In this document: one piece after another, positions 11,601 to 26,600 of the stretch | Numbering within the stretch: the first letter of the stretch is position 1 | Layout: each line of letters begins with the position of its first letter | Assembly: GCA_031411235.1 (NCBI GenBank) | Contig: JANOAR010000081.1 | Location: forward strand, 1-64,000 | Source of the DNA: JANOAR01 sp031411235 | Lineage (GTDB): Bacteria > Verrucomicrobiota > Verrucomicrobiia > Verrucomicrobiales > Verrucomicrobiaceae | Length of the DNA stretch: 64,000 nt | Direction: 5' to 3' | Program-made: the position numbers and the translations under genes | Notes under the pieces: model-generated | Told to the model about the DNA's origin: nothing | Seen by the model: only the letters and a program-made list of their open reading frames with translations | The model's database searches: none

Positions 11601-14600
11601 CAACGGCATCATTGGGCAAAACGGGACTAATGCTGGCTCCATCACCAAGAACGGCAGTGGCACTCTCACCGTCGGTGCCACGGGCTCGGTCAACACCTTC
11701 ACGGGTTCGATCGCCCTCAACGCAGGCACCATCAACGCTACCAATACCACCGTCGCCACGAACCAACTTGGAGCAGGCGTCCTCACCCTCGGTGGCGGCA
11801 CGCTGAACTTGATCAAGACCGATGCCACCACCTCCTCGCAGACCTACGCCAGCACTACCATCACCGCTGCGAACACCAGCAATCTCGGCGTCAGCACCAG
11901 CGGCAGTGCCAACCTCACTGCCAACCTTGGCGTCATCACCCGCACGGCGGGCACAGGCGGCACCACACTATTTACTCTGCCCACCGCAGGTGCGATCAAT
12001 GTTAGCACCACCACCCTGGGCAACTGGGCCATCATCAACAACGCAGGCAACTACACCGTCGCTGCCAAGGACGGCTCCAACAACCTTATCTCCGCCACCA
12101 TCGCCACGAAAGACAGCGTCGCGACATGGCTCGCCGCAGGCACGGAAAACATCAGCGACAGCGCAGGCTTCACGGGCAGCTTCGTCAGCACGGGCACTGC
12201 AGGGGCCAATTCCGTGCGCTTCAACACCGCCGCAGCCTCGGCTCTGACCATCGGAGCAGGCTCAATTTTAAACATCACGGGTGGTAGCACCAGCTTGCCC
12301 GGTGCCATCATTGTCACCCCCACCGTCGCTGCCAACGCCGCCTCCATCTCCGGCGGCGTGCTCACCAGCTTCAGCGGTGAACTCATCATCAACCAGTATA
12401 ACACCGGTGCCGACTTCACCATCTCCTCGCGCCTCAGCAACGCCTTCAACGGCGGCGGTACCCCGCAAACCTTGGCCCTCACGAAAACGGGCGCAGGCAC
12501 CTTGCTCATCAGCAACGCAGGCAACGACTACACAGGCATCACCTACCTTAACGAAGGCACGATCAAAATCAGCGGAGGCAACGCCATCCCTGATCGCTCT
12601 ACTTTACTGATCGCCAACAAAGCCAACGCCATCTTTGACCTCAACGGCAGCAATGAAACCATCGGCACACTCCAAGGCGGCGGCTACCTGGGCGGTGGCA
12701 CCCCAGCGCCTGGCGGGCAGATCGGCAATTCCGGCGCGGCCACGGTCGGCGGTCTCGTCGCCATCGGAGCCAACACGCTGACCATCAATCAAAATGCAAG
12801 CACGACCTATGCCGGGGCCATCACAGGCAGCGGTGCCTTGGTGGTGCAGGGAGCACTCCCCGCCACCAACTTGAACACACTCACGTTCCAATCCGCCACC
12901 AACAGTTTCTCAGGTAGCCTCACCATCATCAATGCCCAAGTCTCACTGAGCAACGGCACGGGCCTCGCTGCCAGCAACGCCGTCGCCAACCTCGCCAACG
13001 TCGGGGCCATCGCCATCCGCAATGGTGGCGGCCTTTCCATCGACAACACGGGTTCGCTCATCGCCAACCGCATCAATGATGCCTCGGCCATCACCTTATT
13101 GAACACCCCCGCGAGCGCCACCGTCGCCACTGTCGGCCTCTCCACCAACACCGACCAAGCCGCTGCGACCACCACTTCCCTGCGTCGCGAAGCCGTCGGT
13201 GCTGTGACCTTAGCAGGCGGCAGCAACACCCTGCGCTCCGTCACCGCCACGGCCAATGCCAACCCCGTGCTCGCCATTGCCAGCCTCACCCGCAGCAACA
13301 CTTCCACACTCACCGTGCTCGGCACCAATCTCGCATCGCCCTTCGCGACCAGCCGTGGCGACGTTACCGTGACGGATGCCACCAACGTCACTGGAGCCAA
13401 CCTCATCGGCGGTGGAGCCACCATCAACGGAGCCACGGGTGCCGTCGTGCCCAACATTAGCATCCTGCCCTGGGCCAATGCGCAGTCCGTCGGATTAAGC
13501 GTCGCGGCTGGCCCCATCGGCAATACCTTTGTCACTTACAGCACCCTCGGCGGTTTCGGCAACGGCTTCCGCGCCCTCGACCTCACCACTGAGTATGAAC
13601 AACTCGTCGCGGCAGGCGGAGTCACTGTTGCCAATAACGTGCGCTACTCGGGTGCAACCAACCTCACCCTCACTGGCATAGGCCACACGATGAACTCGCT
13701 GCTCGTTGATAATACCGCCGCCACGGCCTCCCTTCCCATCACTCTCGCTGGTTCCGGCGCAGGTGATTCGCTCAATGTCGCCAGCGGTGCCTTCCTCTTC
13801 ACGGGCTCGGCCACGCCACAGCCGATTGTGATCAGTGGCTTCGGCGCAGGCATCACCACGGGCACTAGCGAATACATCTTCCACCAAAACAATACCGCCG
13901 CCGCTGGAGTCACTATCTCTAGCCCGCTGACGAGTGCCGCTGGCATCACCAAATCCGGCCCCGGCCTGCTGCGCCTCATTGGCAGCAACACCAACCTCAC
14001 TGGGCCGATCATCGTCAACCAAGGCCAGCTCAGCTATGACACCCCTGCCGCCATCAATAACCTCGGGATCACCCTCGCAGGTGGCAATCTCGGGCTCAGA
14101 CATGATGGTAATGGCAACGTCAATCCCGACGTGATTGCCATCGCTGGCACAACGTTAACTTTTGCTGCTGGCATCGACTCCGGAATCATCGTGGATCGCC
14201 TTGGCAATGGCAGTACCACTGGCGCTGGGTTGTTCCAGACGGCCTCCAACAAAACCCTTCAGTTCAATGGCAGCATCGCGGGCCTGACCAACCAAGTCCT
14301 CACCCTTACCAACAACAACGGTTACGGCTTGGATTTTACCAGTAACGTCGCTCTCTCCGGCTCAAGTGCTCCAACATTTAACGTGCTGACAGCCTCTCTA
14401 TCCACCGCGACCCAGGGCTTCACCATCTCCGGCGTGCTTTCCGGTGGGCTGACTGGCGGCATCGCCTTGGTCAAAAACGGCCTTGGCACCCTCGCCCTCA
14501 CCAACGCCGCCAACACCTTTGGCAATGCTTCCACCATCGACGTGCAAAACGGTGTCCTCGCTGCCAGCAGTGGGGGTGCGCTCGGTGCGAACACCAATGT

Positions 14601-17600
14601 CATCCTGCTCAATCCCGGCCCCGGTCTCGCCGCCACTTTCCGCGCCACAGAGAGCTTCACCCTCAATGGCACTACCGCCTCGCTTGCCGCAGGTGCTCTC
14701 AGCGCAGGTGATGCCCACCGCATCGAAGTCAATGTTGGCAAGACTTTGACCATCACCTCCAACATCAATACCACCCTCGCTCCGAACGCAGCCTTCCAGA
14801 AAAATGATGCGGGCACCCTCGTGCTCAGTGGCTCGATGACAGGCTACACGGGCGCTTTCACGGTTAACCAAGGCATACTCGAAGTGACCAGCGCCACCGC
14901 CCTCGGTGGCGGCAGCATCGTCGTCGGCACCACGGCCAATGGTGGCGCAGCGCTCTATCTGAGCGGTGGCATCACCCTCGCCACGCCAATCACTCCGCAA
15001 GGTGCAGGCGGCACGGGCTTGCCTCTCGGCGGTATCAATTCAGGCGGCCAAGTGCGCGGTGTCAGCGGCAACAACACCCTTACCGGGCCGATCAACATGC
15101 TGCTTGATGGTGGCCTCGGCGCAGCGGCGGGAGCGACTCTCAACATCAACGGCACTATCGTAGGCGGCAACAACCGCCAAATCACGTTCGTCGCTGATGG
15201 CAGCGTTAACGTCAACACCGCCATCCCCATTTCGTTTGGCCTCAACAAGTATGGCGCGGGAACCTTGACTCTCAGTGTTGCCAGTCCTTCTCTCATTTCC
15301 ACCGCAGGCGCGATCCTCAACAACGGCCTCACCGTCCTCAACAGCAACGGCACCCTCCCTGGGGCGGCCCTTTGGAACATCCGCTCGGGCTCAACTCTGC
15401 GGCTGGATAACTCTGGCACCAACGTCAACAACCGTCTCTACGATGGCACCACGTTGCGCCCTATGACCTTGTCCAACGGCACGCTGAACTTCATCGCCAA
15501 TGGCAGCACGCCGTCGTTCGATAACCTCGGCGCACTCACCTCCGCGCATGGAGCAAACAACATCAGCCTTACCAATAGCGGTTCGGCGGCCAGCACGCTC
15601 ACCTTTGCCAGTATGGCTACGGTTGGCGGCGGCTCCGTATTAACCGTGAGCAGTGCCTCGGGCAAAACCATCAGCAGCGCTGATGCCGCCGTTTTCTTCA
15701 CTGCCGCGCCTACGCTCACCCCAGCGACCACAGGCATCATCCCTCGTGCCGTTATTGTTGATGCCACAGGCACCAACTTCGCCAGCTACAACAGCAATGG
15801 CACAGGCACCAACCTGTTAGGCCTTCAGGGTTATTCGGGTTATGACGGAACCGCGATTGATGCCTTCCAAATCTTGGTGAACTTCCCTCCTGCACCCACC
15901 ACGACGAATGTGGTCACCTTCCTCACCACCACGGATCAAGTGGTTTCAGGCCTCAACCTCAGAGCCATCAACGCCTTGAAAATCTTGGGGCCAGATGTGG
16001 ATGTAACCTTCGCTGCAACAGGTGGCAACCAACTAGCGCTCGCCACGGGTAACCTCCTCGTCACGGGCGGCGGCACCAACTCCATCGGCAGCGCAGGCTC
16101 CGTCATGAGCTTCGGGGCAACCATCACCGCTGGTACCGAAGGCGCACTACTGGTGGACACTGGTACTACCTTGAACCTCAACGGAGCCTTTGCGAACGTG
16201 CAGAACGTAACCAAGGGTCTCGGGGGTGATCTCAACATCAACACCAAGCAGTTCTTCAATACCGGGGCCAACTACTTCACCGTGCTCGGTGGCACCACCA
16301 AGCTCGCTGGTGGCGACAACACCCTCTGGCAGGGTGTGCAAGGTGGAACTCTTGGCCAGTATCTTTCGGTCGGCCCTGGCGCTACTCTGGATCTGAATGG
16401 CACGGTGCAAATGATCGGCGATCTGCGCTCTCCCAACAGCAATGGTTTTGCAGGTTCGGGCGGCATCATCACCTCGGTCGCCCCCTCCACCTTCGCTAGT
16501 TTCAACATTGCCTCCAACTGGGGCGGGCAGATTACCGGAGCCATCACCTTCAATAAAATGGGCAATGCTGCTCTCGCCTTCTATAGCGACAACACCTATA
16601 CCGGGGCAACGCTCATCAATGGCAATAACCTCAATTTGATCGACTCGGGGCGCCTCTCTGGCACCAGTGCGCTGATCATTAGCCACGCCTCATTTTCGCT
16701 GAACGACAATGGCTTCATGAGCATGACGGATCGTGTCAATGACGCCGCGCCCATCACCCTCCGCGGCGGTGCCATCACCCTCACGGGGCGCGACAACACA
16801 GCCACCACGGAAACGCTTGGCACACTCAGCATTGAGCAAGGCAACAATAACATTACCTCCGTCCCGAGCACGATCGGTGTGCGCTCGGCGGTGCTGAGTT
16901 TTGGCAACGTCACCCAAAGCAACGGTGCCGTGCTCAACCTCAACAGCGCGACGGGTCAAATAGGCAGCGTGGGCCGCCTTATCTTTGCCAATGGAGCCTC
17001 GTTGCTAACCAACAACATCGTGCCCTGGGCCGTCAGCGGCGGCAGTGATCTCATCAGCTACGTGACACCGAATGCAGGCAACACCACGGGTGGCCTCGCT
17101 TCCTTGAATGCCGTTGGCTACGCGGGTTATGATGGCACCGCGCTGCCAGCGTTGAGCACTGCTGCTGGCAACTACAAAGTCGCCGCCAACGCCATCGCAG
17201 TCCCCTCCGGTGGACTCAATATCAACGCCTTGGTCATGGCCTCCGCCGCAGCCCAGAGCATGACCTTCGCCGCCGATACCGATGTGCTGAACCTCACCGC
17301 AGGCACCTTCCTGAAGACGGGTGCCTTCAACGCCAACCTAGGTGGCACAGTGGATAACGGACGCCTGACCGCTGGCGGCACGGCCAGCAGCGGCACTTCC
17401 GACCTTTACTTCTTCACCTTCAGCGCCAACCCCACGACCATCAACTCCCGCATCACCGACAACCCCAATGGGGCAAAGGTGCGCACCGTTTACACCTCCT
17501 ACAACACCGCTGGCGCTACCACCATCACCAACGGCCTCAACAGCTACACGGGCGGCACCATTTTGAACGGCGGCAACAGTTTCCAGACCGTGCTCGACCT

Positions 17601-20600
17601 CAACGCCACAGGAGCGAATGGCAGCAGCGTTTCGGCCATCCCCCTCGCTACCATCGCCGCCGACTCCCTCGTCGTAAACAACTCGACGGTGCGCCTGCTG
17701 GCCAATAGCCAGATTCACAACAGCATCGTCCCTGTGCTCAATTCCGCAGGCATCTTGAACCTGAACGGCTTCAACCAAACATTGGCCGGTCTGAGCTTCA
17801 ACAACGAAGGCTCGGCCACGGCGGCCAGCGTCACCCTGGGTACGGGCATTCTCACACTGACGGGCAACGTCACCGCCATCTCCTCGAATGCTGGCTCCAT
17901 CGCCACGATCACTAGCACGGGTGTGGGCACGCTCGATTTGAACGGAGCCAATCGCACCTTCAACATCGCCCCTGTGACCATCAACGGCTCCACCAGCATC
18001 GCAGCCGTTACACCGACGCTCAGCGTCACGGCCCTCGTCAGCAGTAGCAGCAACAATGGCACCACGGGCATCGTCAAATCCGGCAGCGGCATCTTGAGCC
18101 TCGGCGCGACCACCAGCACCTTCGGCGGCGGGGTAAACCTCACCGCAGGTGGCTTGCAAATTGGCGCTAGCAGCGTCCCTGCGACGCGCAACCTCACCAC
18201 TGGCTTGGCGGATCCCGTGGTGAGCGGCCCGCTCGGCACGGGCGTGCTCACCATCGCCTCAGGCACCTTCATTACCTCGTCGGCCTCGGCCAACGTGGTC
18301 AACAATGATTACGTCCTCGGCGGTAACAACCTCACCTTCCGGGGGCTCTTCAACGCCACCCTCAACGGTGCCACAACGCTGAATGCAGGTGTCACCACCA
18401 TTACAGTTGATGCGCCACAAATGTCTGCCTTTCTCAACGGCCTCATCAATGGCGGGGGCACGGATAGCATCGTCAAGGAAGGCCTTGGCACCCTCGTCCT
18501 CGGCAGCAACAATCTCTTTGGCGGTGGCGTCACCGTCAACGCAGGTATCCTCGCCCTCGCGGGCATCAACGACGGCAGCACTGCCCCGATCCTAGCGGGC
18601 ACAAGCGCCACGATCACCAGTGGCGGTATGTTGTCCCTGCTGAACAATGGCGCAGGCAGTGCCAGCCTTATTAGCTACGCCAACAGCATCATCGTTTCTG
18701 GATCGGCTGCAGCCGCCAATCTCAATGTGGGGCCTAACGGCGGAGCTAGCACCAACAACGTTATTGAAATCCCCACCCTCACTTTCAATGCCCTAGCGGG
18801 GGGGCAGATTCTCAACGTCTCCGCCGCCAACAACTACAGCCTGCGCCTGCTTAATATCACCAGCACAGGAGTGGCTCCGCAGATCAACCCCGCCCTCGGT
18901 ACCACCGTCTTTGTCTTCGGCTACACGGGCGACAAACCCGTCAACATCGGCCAAGGCGCGTTGGTTTTCCCAGACCAGGTGCAAATCAATAACACCACGC
19001 TGCTGCCCACAGCTCCCGTTGTGCTCAGTGGTAGCTATCCGCTGATTATTTCCAAAGACACCTTCACCGCTGGTGAAGCCGCTGCTGCTGGCTTCACCGC
19101 AGGTGGTTTAAACGGCTCCTTCACCAGCTTGGCAGCGAATGCTGGCAGCATCCTCGGGACTAACGTGGCTGGCCTTGGCTACTCAGCTTCCGGTTTTGTC
19201 GCAGCGCGTCTCAATGATACGGCTTTGGCTAACCGGCCCCTCGCCACGACGGCAACCTTCGGTGGCGGCATTGCTAGCTATTCTGGCCTCATCAACATCA
19301 CCACAGGTGGCAACTACAACTTCCGCACCGCCGTCGATGATGCCTCGGTGCTTTTCATTGATGGCGTCGCTGTCGTCAGTGACCCCACAGGGGCGCACGG
19401 CTTGCAGCAGGCCAGTGCGGCGGGCACGACCGTCTTCCTTGATGGTGGTCTGCACACCATCACCTTCAAAGCTGCCAACAACACAGGCGGCTCGGGTGGT
19501 TTCCAGGTGCTCTACTCCGGTGCAGATACGGGTAACCTCTTCCAGCCCATCGCCTCCAGCCGACTCTTCTCCAACGTCGGAGCCCCCACCATGGCGAATA
19601 ACTACCTCGGTGCAGCCATCATCAACAACGACTACACCTTGGCTGCGGCGACCGGCGCCAATATCGACACCTTCGGCACTCAGTTTGGCGCGGTAGCCAA
19701 CACACTGGATATTGGCAGCAACTCTGTGCTTACCGTTGCCAACGGCTCCACGGGCAGCTACGGCACGGGCTGGTTCGGTATCAGAGGCACAAGCAACATC
19801 GGCAATGCCGTCGTCATCAACCCCGGCAATACAGCCAACCAAGGTGCGGGCACTTTGAACCTCATTGGAGCAATCACGCAATCCGGCGCGGGTGCCGTCG
19901 ATGCCTTGGTCAAAGCGGGTTCGGGAACCCTCATCCTTGGCGGCGACAATACCTCCACTTTCACGGGCGACCTGGTCGTGCAGAATGGCTTCCTGCAACT
20001 CAACCATGCGGGGGCACTCCCCTCCAGTTCAACGGGCACTACCATAGCCAACAATGGTGTTGGCGTGGCACTCGTGAATTCAACCACTAACTTGGGCTCT
20101 ACCACGGTGTCGGTTTCCAGCACCACTGGATTGCAGGTGGGTATGGCCGTCACAGGCACAGGCATCCCCGTGGGAGCCTTTATTGTCAGCATTGCTGGAG
20201 CCAATGACTACGTCATCTCCGCTCCAGCCACTGCGTCTGGTGCAGCCAATGTCTCCCTCACCCACCTCTCGGCGGGCCAACTCGACATCAATGGCATCAC
20301 GGGCGTGCTCGGCAACCTCACCATCAATGGCACAGGCTCGACGGTTCTGGCGACCACGACGCGTGCGGCTCTCTGGAATAGCAGCCCCAATGCTGCAAGC
20401 CTAGCAGGTATCCTCAGCCTCGGTTCCAGCGCCTCCGTCGGTGGCAATGGCGACCTTAGCCTAGGCGTTATCAACTCCATTCTGGCCAACACCCTCACCA
20501 AGGAAGGCACCAACACCCTGACCATCACCGCCGACAACTCCTTGTCCCTGCTCGGCCCCATCACGATTAATCGCGGTATTCTGAAAGTAGGCGACATCAA

Positions 20601-23600
20601 TGCCTTGGGTAGCGCCACGGCTGTTGGCACGATTGCCTCCGGTGCCGTGCTCGATGCGAATGGCTTGAGCTTCACCAAAGCCTTGAACATCAACGGCGTT
20701 GGCTACGGCGGCTCGGGCAGCATCACGGGCTTTGGCTCGGTGAGTTCGCTTGGAGCCATCATCAACAGCTCCAACACCCCAGCCACCCTGCTTGGCAACG
20801 TCGTGCAGGCAGGGGCTTCGAGTATCGGCTCCAACCGCGTCAATGCCACCAGCGGCGTCGCTACCGCAGGTGACATCACCCTCACAGGTATCGTCAGCGG
20901 TGCCTTCCTCCTCACCAAGGTTGGCAGCAACACCCTCACCCTCCAGGGGGCCAATACCCAAACGGGCCTCACGGTCGCCCTGGGCAATGTCATTGTTAGT
21001 GGCGCAGGCAAGGCAACAGGCACCGTAGCAAGCACGATCACCGTCAACGCTGGCACGGCGTCAGGCCTGACGCTGGGCAATACCCTCACCTTTGACAACT
21101 CCGGCACAGCCACTTCCGACCGTGCAGGCGGCGGTGTCGCCGCTCACTCCATTAACCTCTCGGGCGGTAGCTTCTCGATCATCGGCAACGGCACTGGCGC
21201 GGTGAGCGAAGCGCTCGGCACGGGCAACCTCGTGATCAGCAACGCCTTCAACCTCGTCACCCTCACCAACGCGGGTCAGAACGTGCAGATCAGCACGACG
21301 ACCACGGGCTCAGTCACACGCGCCACAGGCGGCACCGCCTTGATCCGTGGCACCAGTTTTGGTACAACGGCTGGCCCCGCAACCACCAACATCATCGTCG
21401 GAGCTGCCGTCGCGACCATCGGCCAGGCGGGTGCGAATGGCGCAGCCAACAAAGCTATTACGCCCTGGCTCATCGTCGATACCAGCACCACGGGTTCCGG
21501 CATCAGCTTCGCCGCGCTCGAAGGCACCGGTGGTAGCATCGGTCTGCGTCCGCTTAACACCGGAACCGAAATGAGCACACCCGGCGTGGGAACCGCTGTC
21601 GTGACCAGCAACAACAACCGTATCAACGCTGCGGTGAACGGCGGCGGCGCACTCACGGGTTACTTTGGCACCGTCGTCAACTCCCTCACCTTTGAAACGG
21701 GCGGCTCGCTCACCATCGAAGCCTTCCGAGACCTCCGCCTCGACTCCGGCGGTCTCCTCGCCAAAGCCTCCTCCACCATCTCCGGCGCAGGTGCCTTGAA
21801 CGCCAACAGCGTCCGCGAACTCATCTTCCACACCGCAGGCTCAGGCACCACTCTGACCCTCGACGTGCCCCTCGGCGGTGCCGCCACCCCCACGACGGGC
21901 GGCTTCACCAAGTCCGGTGAAGGCACCGTCATCCTCAACAGCGCCACGGGTAACAGCTACACGGGCACCACCCGCCTCAACCTTGGCACCGTGCAGCTAA
22001 ACGCTGCCGCCCCCGACAACGCCATCTTCTACCGCGCTACTCTCGCACCCACATTGATCGCCACCACCTCTAGCGCCCCCGCCGACGCCTTGGTGCTGAA
22101 TGCAGGTGCCACCTTCGACCTCAATGGCAACTCCCAGTCCGTTGGCAACTTCTCCAGTGTCGGCACCCTCCCTGGTACAGGCGGTATGGTCACCAATACG
22201 GCAGGCACTGCGGCCACCCTCACCACCATCAGCAACACCGCCACGCAGGAGTGGGCTGGGCAAATCACGGGCACCAACTTGAGCTTCGTGAAAACCGGTG
22301 CCACCGCCCTGAACTTCCGCGACAATAACACCTACACAGGCAGCACCACCGTGATGAGCAGCGCCCTGACCCTCATTGACCAGGGCCGCATCTCCGGTAC
22401 TTCCGCCATCAGCATCCGCAACGCGGCCCTGCGCTGGGACGACAGCGGCATCCAGGGCATGAGCAACCGTATTGACAGCTCCGTGCCCTTCACCCTCGAC
22501 GGCGGCAGTATCGACTACACCAGCCGCAGCGGCACCAATGGAGCCATCAGCCTCGGTGCCATCACCCTCGCCGCAGGTGCCAATACCCTGCGCGTCAACC
22601 CCGGCAACACAGGCCTCGGCACCGCCAGCCTGAACATCGCCGCCATCACCTCCCGCACCGTCGGTTCCAGCCTCAACTTCATCGCTGGCGTGGGCACCAT
22701 CGGCGATAACCCCTTCATCACCTTCACGGGTGGTCTGGCCAACACCAACGGCATCATCGGAGCCTGGGCCACAGCCATTGGTGGCACGAGCACCACGATC
22801 AGCACCAACGTCGAATTCGCCACCTACGACACCTCTCTCGCTGCGAGCAACACTGGCGTGCGAATGCTGATGCCCTACCAGCAGACCAATACCTTCGCCA
22901 CCTCCACGGCCACGAGCAATCTGCGCTTCAGCGGCACCCAAACGATGCCCAGCGGCAATGCCACCATCAACTCCCTCACCATGAACGGTGCAGCCTCCAC
23001 CCTCGCCTTCACCGTTGGCAGCGACACCCTCACCATCGCCAGCGGCGGCATCCTCTCCGGCACTGATGCCAACGCCCGCACCATCGGCTCGGCAGTACTG
23101 CGTGGCAAGATTACCACCAGCGCCCCCGAGTTGTTCATTCACCAAGGCAACAACACCCTGACCATCCACTCCGAGATCACGGGCAACTTCGCCACTGTCT
23201 TCGGTGGCCTCAACCAAGCCAACACCCAGGCCATCACCTTGACCAATGCCAATACCTACACGGGCACAACCTTCCTCAATGGCGTCGTGCTCAACCTCTT
23301 CAACGCCACAGGCAGTGGCAATGCCATCCCAGGCAACATCACCATCACCGGGGCCAACAGCGGCATCGACTCCCTGCCCATCGCCAGCTCGACCGTGCGT
23401 AACCTCGCTAGCAACCAAATCGCCGACAGTGCCACCGTCACCGTGCGCGGTGGTGCTCAGTTTGACACCAACGGCTTCAACGAAACCATCGCCAATCTTG
23501 CCTTCAACTCCCAGGGCGGCAATGCAGGCGGCAACGGCCCGTATGTCCAGACAGGCGCAGGCACCCTCACCCTCAGCGGTAACATCACCGCCTCCAACCT

Positions 23601-26600
23601 CGATGACCTCCGTGTCATTCCCACCATCGCGGGCAACATCAACCTCCAGTCCGGCAACAACATCGACGTTGGCGTCGTCACGGGCGGCACCACCCTCGGC
23701 AACGGCCAGATCGGCCTCGCTATCAACTCCAACATCGCAGGCGGCGCGATCTTGAACAAAATCGGCGCAGGCACACTCCTCCTCGGCGGCGTCAGCACCA
23801 GCGTCACCACCATCAACGTCGATTTCGGCAGCCTCGTCCTCGGCCCCAACACGGGCGGCGGCTCCAATTTCCCCAACGCCCGCGTCGATCTCGACGCAGG
23901 CACCATCCTCGACATGCGCGGCCAGTCCAACACCCAGGTCGGTTCCGTAGTCGGTTCCGGCACCATCAAAAACTTCAGCGTCGGCACTGCGGCCACCCTC
24001 GTCACAGGAGCCGACAACCTCAGTGGTACCTTCACAGGCTCAATCCTCAGTGACTACACCAGCGGCATCCTCAGCCTCACCAAGATCGGCACTGGCAACT
24101 GGACCCTCACTGCCGACAACAGCGCCAACATCCTCGGCACCCTGACCATCCAGCGCGGAGCCGTCACCCTGGATGGCAGCGCGGCCAAGACAGGCTTCAT
24201 CACCACCACCCTCAATGAAGGCGGCACGCTCAATTTGGACAATACCGCCAATGCCCTCAACAACCGCCTCGGTGGCACCACCAGCATCGGCTCCACCACC
24301 GCCAACCGAGTTCTCAACATGCTCGGCGGCGTCCTCAACTACTCCGGTAACGCCAGCAGCAACGTTTCTGAAGCGCTGAACACCGTCACCTTCCTCGAAG
24401 GCCAGAGCCAGTGGAACCTGACCAGCAGCGCCAACAGCACCGTCATCAACATCGCCGCGCTCTCCGCTTCCAGCACCACCAACCGTGGCACCAACGTCTT
24501 GAACGCAGGCGCAGGCCTCCTCGGCGGCACTATTGGCGCGGGCTCAGTCAACGTCATCGCCGCCACGCCAGGCATCGTCGGTGGAGCAGGTGCAGCAGGC
24601 ACCACCACGATGAGCATTCGCCCCGACCTCATCGGTATCGACAGCTCCGGCACTGGCCTCGTCACGCATGACACCGTTAATGGCTTCCGTTTGTTGAATG
24701 CCACCACCGAGTATCAGCAACTCTCCAGCGCCGCAGCAGGCGTCGCCTCCATCCTCCCCGGCATCACCACCAACACCACAGCCACCGTCGCCCTCGGCAG
24801 CGTCGCTGGCCTCGTCGCAGGGCAAACCGTCAGCGGTGCAGGCATCCAAGCCGCCACCACCATCCTCAGCATTGATGTCCCCAACAACACCATCACCCTC
24901 TCCCTCCCCGCGAACGCCACAGGGGCCTCGCGCCTCACCTTCGGCGTGCTCGCCGCAGCGAACACCGCCACCAGCATCGCCTCCACCTTCCATCAATCCG
25001 CCACCGTCAACAGCCTCACGTTGAACAGCGGCGGCAGTCTCAAATCCGCAGGCGGCGGCTTGCTCAGCCCCACCGCAGGCCAGTCCTACGGCGTCGGAGC
25101 CACGCTCAACACCCTCACTCTCACCAGCGGCACCCTTCTCACCAACACCGGTACCAGCAGCATCACTGGCGGTGCCATCACCGCAGGTGGCTCACTGCTC
25201 ACTCTCCGCACCATCGGCGACCTCACCAACTCTGCCTTCATCCTCGGCACGGGCGGCATTGTCAAAGCCGACGGCGGCACCTTGATCCAAAGCAAGCCCA
25301 GCTACAACACTGGCGCAACCTTCGTCAACGACGGCACCCTGCGCCTCAACGCAGGCCGCGACACCCTACTTGTCACGCCAAGTGCCACTGGCGTCACCGT
25401 GCCGGATCTCGTGGCCAACGGCGGCACCGTTGATCTCAACGGCAACAGCCAAGCCGTCCGCCAGATCACCCACACCACCGGCAGCAACCTGCCCAACACC
25501 GCAGGCAGCATCGTCAACACCAGCGGCACCGCCGCCACGATCTACACCGTGCAGAGTGCCAACACCACCTTCGCAGGCACCCTGGGCGGCACAGGTGGCA
25601 ACAACCTCAGCGTCGATAAAGGCGGCAACTTTAGCTTCACGCTCACGGGCACCCAGCCCTACACTGGCACCACCACCGTGCGCGGCGGCTCGCTTATTTT
25701 GCAAGACAGCGCAGCCCTCACTGGCGGCGGTGCCGTCGCTGTGAACTACGGCACGCTGAGCCTCGTTGAAACGGGCCTCTCCGCCGTGAGTGCCCGCCTT
25801 GGCACATCGAACCTCACCCTGCGCGGCTCCACCCTCGCCATCGCAGGCCGCTTGCAAGGCGAGTTCGCAGGCAGCATCGCCGGGCCACTCACCCTCGATA
25901 GCGGCTCCAGCACCATCGCTTTCGCCGCCCAGGCAGGCATCGGCGGCAGCTACAACCTCACCATGGGTTCCTTGCCCTACGGCGGCTTAGCCCTCAGCAC
26001 CAGCGGCCCTGCCAATGGCGGCGTGCTCAACATCACCTCCGGCACAGGCCAGATCGGTCGCGGCACAGGCGTCGCCAACAGCGGCTCCAGCCCGCAGCTC
26101 GTCTTCACCACCGCCCCCACCATTACCAACAGCCTCGTCGGCGGCTGGGCCACGCATGGCGGCACGGAATATCTCAGCTACCTCGCCACCGCGAGCACGC
26201 AGGACGGCTCCATCGGCCTCGGCGTCCTCGGTGATACGGCGAGCGGCTACGCAGCTCTCACTGGCACCACTTTGCCTACCGCCACTGGCCCTACTGGCAA
26301 CTACCGCCTTGTCGCCGCAGGCACCATCCCCACCGTCACCTCTTACGCTGTCAACAGCTTGAACGTCGTCGGAGCCTTTGCCATCAGCACCACCCTCTTC
26401 ACCGATCCCCTCTTCGTCGCCTCGGGCGGTATTTTGAAGAGTGGTGGCACAGCCTTGTTTGGCCAAGCCGCAGACTTTGGCCGTGTCGCCGCTGGAGCCT
26501 CCGCCGCTGCCGCTGGCACCTACAACCTCTACCTCACCACCCAAGGCATCACCTTCAACTCCCGCATCATCAACAACGGTGCCACCGCCCTCACACGCCT

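Noticed and set aside
21997..23418. A 473-codon minus-strand open frame inside the giant gene
   Set aside because: Translation is a Gly/Ala/Glu/Asp-rich low-complexity mirror of the repeats. Many similar frames occur along the giant gene on both strands.
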